Source of the DNA: Candidatus Aenigmatarchaeota archaeon | GTDB lineage: Archaea; Aenigmatarchaeota; Aenigmatarchaeia; GW2011-AR5 | Assembly: GCA_018304565.1 (NCBI GenBank) | Contig: JAGVVX010000063.1 | Coordinates: forward strand, 1 to 6,497 | Reading direction: 5' to 3' | DNA: 6,497 bases | Shown here: positions 4,603 to 6,497 of the stretch, in pieces | How the letters are laid out: every line of letters begins with the position of its first letter | Numbering within the stretch: the stretch's first letter is position 1 | Position numbers and translations under genes: made by a program | The notes under the pieces: model-generated | Database searches by the model: none | Told to the model about the DNA's origin: nothing | The model's input: only the letters and a program-made list of their open reading frames with translations

Positions 4603-4700
4603 TATAACCTGGCGAGCTTTTTATTATGTTTAGGAAGCTTGGGGAATTAGTACAGCAGTCTCCAAAACTGCCTATGGGGGTTCGAATCCCTCCGACCCCA
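4571..4700 (+). tRNA. tRNA-Trp (CCA) with two introns
   Basis: Three exons (4571-4573, 4596-4613, 4646-4700) give a 76-base tRNA. The acceptor GGG+GTCG pairs fully with CGACCCC (4693-4699), with discriminator A4700 and no encoded CCA. U8 and A9 follow. The D-stem GTAT/GTAC (4602-4605, 4650-4653) closes a loop with GG (4611-4612). The anticodon stem GCAGT/ACTGC (4655-4659, 4667-4671) holds loop CTCCAAA with anticodon CCA at 4662-4664. The variable loop is CTAT. The T-arm is GGGGG-TTCGAAT-CCCTC (4676-4692). A15 and U48 can form the Levitt pair. G1-C72 and A73 fit archaeal Trp identity. Both splice motifs were found from the tRNA fold and independently satisfy bulge-helix-bulge rules. The anticodon loop has no intron, unlike most archaeal tRNA-Trp genes. 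The D-loop comes out at 12 bases, one over the usual maximum. Confidence 0.95.
4605..4649 (+). other. Bulge-helix-bulge with intron 2 (4614-4645), D-loop
   Basis: Outer helix TAA (4605-4607) pairs with TTA (4647-4649). The central helix is CCTG (4608-4611) with TGGG (4640-4643), two Watson-Crick pairs and two G-U wobbles. The bulges are GCG (4612-4614) and GAA (4644-4646). The inner helix begins AGCTT (4615-4619) with AAGCT (4635-4639) and continues by wobble. Standard cuts remove 32 bases after G19 and one more base of the D-loop. The motif is weaker than the first, and the exact junction could be off by a base. Confidence 0.82.
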
Positions 4701-4702
4701 TT

Positions 4703-4717
4703 TTGACCTTAGGTCAA
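4703..4717 (+). terminator. Hairpin just after the tRNA, possible 3'-end signal
   Basis: TTGACC (4703-4708) and GGTCAA (4712-4717) form a 6-bp stem with a TTA loop, directly after the tRNA. A short T-run (ATTTTTA) follows near 4723-4730. It may help end the tRNA transcript, although archaeal termination does not normally need a hairpin, so the role is uncertain. Confidence 0.3.
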
Positions 4718-4755
4718 GGTTACATTTTTACAATCGAGTCTTAAATAAGTAAAAT

Positions 4756-4952
4756 GTAAACTACCAGCCGCTAAAGCGGCTGGCGTTGATGTCTTAAAAC
4801 TGAATTAGAGTTCTCTGCCTCGCTTTGATTTCTACTTTGTACTCCTGCGATTCAGCTACATACTTTTTCACCGTATCTGCATTCACTGCGCCTACAGTTC
4901 GTGCGAAGTAGCCTCCGCCTCACACTATAGTTTTGACTTCGATACCTTTAAA
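4756..4952 (-). pseudogene. tnpA: 3' remnant of an IS200-type TnpA (Y1) transposase gene with its end
   Basis: On the minus strand, codons 4919-4797 read GGGYFARTVGAVNADTVKKY and then VAESQEYKVEIKARQRTLIQ-F, ending in TAA at 4796-4794. This matches the C-terminal part of IS200/IS605 TnpA (a W-x-GYF-x-x-TVG strand followed by a helix in VKKYV). The preceding codon is TGA (4922-4920) where a tryptophan is expected, and upstream only IFKGIEVKTIV is recognisable before similarity stops near 4952. The N-terminal HUH motif and the catalytic-tyrosine helix are not seen. Eleven bases after the stop is a perfect hairpin (4783-4764), and the element may end at TTTAC (4760-4756). It is a dead fragment, and the AbrB promoter now occupies its broken edge. 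No tnpB is seen. Confidence 0.72.
4764..4783 (-). repeat. IS200-type end hairpin after the TnpA remnant
   Basis: CCAGCCGC and GCGGCTGG form a perfect 8-bp stem; on the minus strand the loop is TTTA. It sits just downstream of the TnpA stop codon, where IS200-type elements carry their right-end recognition hairpin. Confidence 0.7.
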
Positions 4953-4994
4953 TATTTAGTAAGATAATTCTTAAAAGTAAGAATATTTTGGTGA
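4947..4994 (+). promoter_or_regulatory. TATA box, operator-like repeat and RBS of the AbrB/MazF module
   Basis: TTTAAATATTTA (4947-4958) is a strong TATA box. Downstream, ATTCTTA (4967-4973) and TAAGAAT (4978-4984) form a 7-bp inverted repeat around AAAG, and GTAAGA occurs at 4959-4964 and again at 4977-4982. The repeats cover the expected transcription start and are a likely AbrB binding site. GGTGA (4990-4994) lies five bases before ATG 5000 and fixes that start. Confidence 0.62.
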
Positions 4995-4999
4995 ATAGA

Positions 5000-5257
5000 A
5001 TGAATGAGATCAAAACAGTAAAAATAAGCGACAAAGGCCAAATAAGTATACCCAAGGATATCAGGGATGACATGAATCTAAAGGAAGGCGAGACTCTTGT
5101 AATGATGTCAGACGGTGAAAAAATAATTATTGAAAAGCCCGAAAGATTAGTTAAAAGCATACCACAGAGCGAGAGTCACAACATAATGATCATATCAGAG
5201 CATGTGTTGAAAAAAGACTGGGATAACAAATATGACGACCGCTGGAACAAATATTGA
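5000..5257 (+). CDS. AbrB/MazE-type antitoxin
   Basis: The 85-residue protein opens with a SpoVT/AbrB swapped-hairpin DNA-binding domain, VKISDKGQISIPKDIRDDMN followed by LKEGETLVMMSDGEKIIIEKP (about residues 7-47). The C-terminal segment SEHVLKKDWDNKYDDRWNKY is acidic and aromatic and resembles toxin-binding tails of antitoxins paired with MazF. ATG 5000 is chosen over an in-frame TTG at 4988 because GGTGA lies five bases before it. The gene overlaps the MazF start by 26 bases, so the two are translated from one message. It should bind both the MazF protein and the inverted repeat in its own promoter. The family is clear; the partner assignment rests on overlap. Confidence 0.9.
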   Translation: MNEIKTVKISDKGQISIPKDIRDDMNLKEGETLVMMSDGEKIIIEKPERLVKSIPQSESHNIMIISEHVLKKDWDNKYDDRWNKY

Positions 5258-5594
5258 ACAAAGAAGCATAGTGCTTGTGCCTTTTCCATTTTCCGACTTG
5301 TCTGGCAACAAAAAAAGGCCCGCTCTTGTTGTTTCCAACGCGGATTTCAACAGGAAAAGCGAAGATGTAATATGCTGCCTTATAACATCCAATCCTAACG
5401 TGAAGGATGGAATAAAAATAGTAAATAAGGATATGGAATCCGGCACACTCGAATTTGACAGCTTTGTGAAACCTTACAAACTATTTACCGCCGAAAAATC
5501 TATCATATACAAGACGCTGGGAAAACTTGGCAAAAAAAAATCAATCCAAGTTGTGGAAGAAGTCAAGAAAATAGTTGACGTCACCCCCATTTAA
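5232..5594 (+). CDS. MazF/PemK-family endoribonuclease toxin
   Basis: MazF-type toxins cut RNA at short single-stranded sites. The 120-residue protein shows the SH3-like core in order: IVLVPFPFSDLSGNKKRPAL (13-32), the conserved RP at 29-30, VVSN, ICCLITSNP (47-55) with the Thr/Ser pair of the active-site strand, then LEFDSFVKPYKLFTAEKSII (73-92), where the KLFT-x-EKS segment is typical, and a C-terminal helix. The conserved arginine and threonine/serine are present, so activity is likely. It starts at ATG 5232 inside the AbrB gene and has no clear ribosome binding site, as expected for coupled translation. The stop is followed by an 89-base gap that holds the next module's promoter. Confidence 0.9.
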   Translation: MTTAGTNIEQRSIVLVPFPFSDLSGNKKRPALVVSNADFNRKSEDVICCLITSNPNVKDGIKIVNKDMESGTLEFDSFVKPYKLFTAEKSIIYKTLGKLGKKKSIQVVEEVKKIVDVTPI

Positions 5595-5632
5595 CACCAG
5601 ATAGATTTACAACGACTTCATCAGTAACCATC

Positions 5633-5679
5633 TTTAAGTATATAACTGTTATAAGATACTTATAACAGTTAAGAGGTGA
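5633..5679 (+). promoter_or_regulatory. TATA box, 29-base perfect palindrome and RBS of the second RelE module
   Basis: TTTAAGTATATAA (5633-5645) is a TATA box. It abuts and partly overlaps a perfect inverted repeat, TAACTGTTATAAG (5643-5655) with CTTATAACAGTTA (5659-5671), separated by ATA. AGGTGA (5674-5679) follows four bases before ATG 5684. The repeat covers the edge of the TATA box and the transcription start, the position expected for antitoxin autorepression. Confidence 0.75.
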
Positions 5680-5683
5680 GCAG

Positions 5684-5869
5684 ATGGAAACGACAACGAT
5701 TCCGGTCAGCAAGGAAGTGAGAGATCTTTTGAAGAAGACCGGCCGCAAAGACGAGACTTACGATGACATACTCAGAAATCTTCTCAAAGCCAGCGAGATA
5801 AAGAAATTCTACGACGAGATGGAAAGAATCCTGGAAACAGAGGAGTTCGTTCCTCTTGCCAAGGTTTGA
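5684..5869 (+). CDS. Antitoxin, DUF7557/VapB-like (second module)
   Basis: This 61-residue protein pairs with the RelE toxin that overlaps it. TTTIPVSKEVRDLLKKTGRK followed by DETYDDILRNLLKA is a short strand plus two helices of ribbon-helix-helix type, close in pattern to the antitoxin at 3396-3626 (TTIQIS...NESYEDIIWDLLED). The C-terminal part (EIKKFYDEMERILETEEFVP) is shorter than in the first antitoxin and probably lies along the toxin. AGGTGA four bases upstream gives a firm ATG start. The 29-base palindrome in front is its likely operator. Its TGA (5867-5869) falls inside the toxin frame, a 14-base overlap. Confidence 0.88.
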   Translation: METTTIPVSKEVRDLLKKTGRKDETYDDILRNLLKASEIKKFYDEMERILETEEFVPLAKV

Positions 5870-6137
5870 TGTGAGGTTGTCCAAGACAGCGGATAAAGAA
5901 CTGGGCGGCTTGGATAAACAAGCACAAAACAGAATCAGAGCCGCGTTAAGAGAACTTGAGAATGACCCATTCCAGCCAAGGCCAAAGGCCGACATCAAGA
6001 AACTCCGCAAGATGTCAAAGCATCAGTTTTACCGGCTCCGTATAGGAAATTACAGGGCGATATATGCAATAGAAGGCGCAGAAGTAAAAGTAACTAAGAT
6101 AATTCAGAGAGGAAAGGGCTATGAGTGGCTTGACTGA
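5856..6137 (+). CDS. RelE/ParE-family toxin (second module)
   Basis: The 93-residue protein has the RelE order: PRFDVRLSKTADKELGGLDK (strand plus first helix), AQNRIRAALRELENDPFQPR (second helix), then IKKLRKMSKHQFYRLRIGNY with the YRLRIGNYRAIYAI strands, and C-terminal KIIQRGKGYEWLD. The YRLR-IGNYR arginines missing from the first RelE are intact here, so it is more clearly an active ribosome-dependent ribonuclease, if it is of RelE rather than ParE type. The start is TTG 5856, with AGAGGAG ten bases upstream; a GTG at 5871 would remove the first strand. It converges on the partial gene at 6146, only eight bases from stop to stop. The sequence is less AT-rich than the endonuclease gene. Confidence 0.9.
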   Translation: MPRFDVRLSKTADKELGGLDKQAQNRIRAALRELENDPFQPRPKADIKKLRKMSKHQFYRLRIGNYRAIYAIEGAEVKVTKIIQRGKGYEWLD

Positions 6138-6145
6138 GCCCCATT

Positions 6146-6497
6146 TTACAGCCCTGTCTCAGCATAAGGAGCAATTTGTTCCTTAAGTGTTTCATAAAAC
6201 CTGAGCCGCTGTTGGAGGCGGCCCGCATATTGCTTGTCGGTTTGTGCCGTCTGTGTCGTCCCTTTCAGTTCAGCTTCGGTTCTTTGACTTTCGTGTACTA
6301 GCAGCCCATATAAAACCTTGAAGCGGCCTGCTGTTCTAGCCTCTTCCGGCTCCCCTTCCACATAAATCCTGGTTTGCGGGCTTCTAACGACAAGAAGGTT
6401 GTATTCCCATTCCCATCGCGGAATCCCGGCCTGTTCCCATAAAGGAATCTGGCCCCTTTCATGCCTCTTTGCTGCCGGGTATGCCCTTTTGAGCTGC
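6146..6497 (-). CDS. Unidentified protein, 3' part only (5' end outside window)
   Basis: An open frame with no stop runs from the right edge of the window to TAA at 6148-6146, giving 116 visible residues. It begins QLKRAYPAAKRHERGQIPLW, continues EQAGIPRWEWEYNLLVVRSP and QTRIYVEGEPEEARTAGRFK, and ends EQIAPYAETGL. A GTG at 6361 could look like a start, but the coding pattern clearly continues upstream, so the gene is cut by the window edge. The middle has tryptophans and short strands (WEWEYNLLVV, RIYVEG). The second half is a charged helical stretch (RTEAELKG, then DKQYAGRLQQRLRFYETLKE), perhaps a coiled coil. I do not recognise the family and see no catalytic motif. The region is richer in G and C than the toxin-antitoxin stretch, so it may mark the return to core genome. 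Confidence 0.6.
   Translation of the reverse strand, partial: QLKRAYPAAKRHERGQIPLWEQAGIPRWEWEYNLLVVRSPQTRIYVEGEPEEARTAGRFKVLYGLLVHESQRTEAELKGTTQTAQTDKQYAGRLQQRLRFYETLKEQIAPYAETGL

Noticed and set aside
4764..4783. Hairpin as a factor-independent terminator of the tRNA or a CRISPR repeat
   Set aside because: It has no T-run directly after it on either strand and occurs once. Its place after the TnpA stop codon explains it better as an IS end.
5669..6010. Minus-strand ORF of 113 residues opposite the second RelE module
   Set aside because: It overlaps two well-supported plus-strand genes and starts inside the toxin gene with no promoter or family match.

Overview
The window looks archaeal. 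A tRNA-Trp gene carries two bulge-helix-bulge introns and encodes no CCA end. TATA boxes of the archaeal type lie about 25 bases upstream of leaderless or GGTGA-led starts, and a T-run follows one gene. The small CxxC-x17-CxxC protein, compact overlapping genes and DUF7557-like antitoxins suggest a small-genome lineage such as DPANN, but that is inference and no single marker proves it.

Layout. 1-268 is an Rdx (selenoprotein W-like) gene broken by a 93-bp non-autonomous element that resembles IS200/IS605 derivatives (91-183). 270-1723 holds two genes on the minus strand, a DUF192 lipoprotein and pyrB. 1836-2003 is a small zinc-binding protein on the plus strand, missed by ORF length cutoffs. 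2064-3111 is a minus-strand run: a three-helix membrane protein, a frameshifted hypothetical gene and a HIT-family hydrolase.

3148-6137 is an accessory stretch built around a tRNA gene. It contains a RelE-type toxin-antitoxin pair (minus), a stand-alone LAGLIDADG endonuclease (plus), the two-intron tRNA-Trp, the 3' end of an IS200-type transposase gene with its end hairpin, an AbrB/MazF pair and a second RelE-type pair. Each of the three pairs has the antitoxin first and overlapping reading frames. Palindromes sit at the promoters of the AbrB/MazF pair and the second RelE pair, and a shorter palindrome lies upstream of the first. 6146-6497 is the 3' part of an unidentified minus-strand gene that runs out of the window.

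The most notable item is the tRNA-Trp gene. One intron splits the acceptor stem after nucleotide 3 and a second lies in the D-loop. The usual anticodon-loop intron (37/38) of archaeal tRNA-Trp is absent. The 5' leader pairs with tRNA nucleotides 5-10 to build the first splice motif. The homing-endonuclease-like ORF stops 18 bases before the mature tRNA 5' end, and a 9-base direct repeat flanks the ORF.
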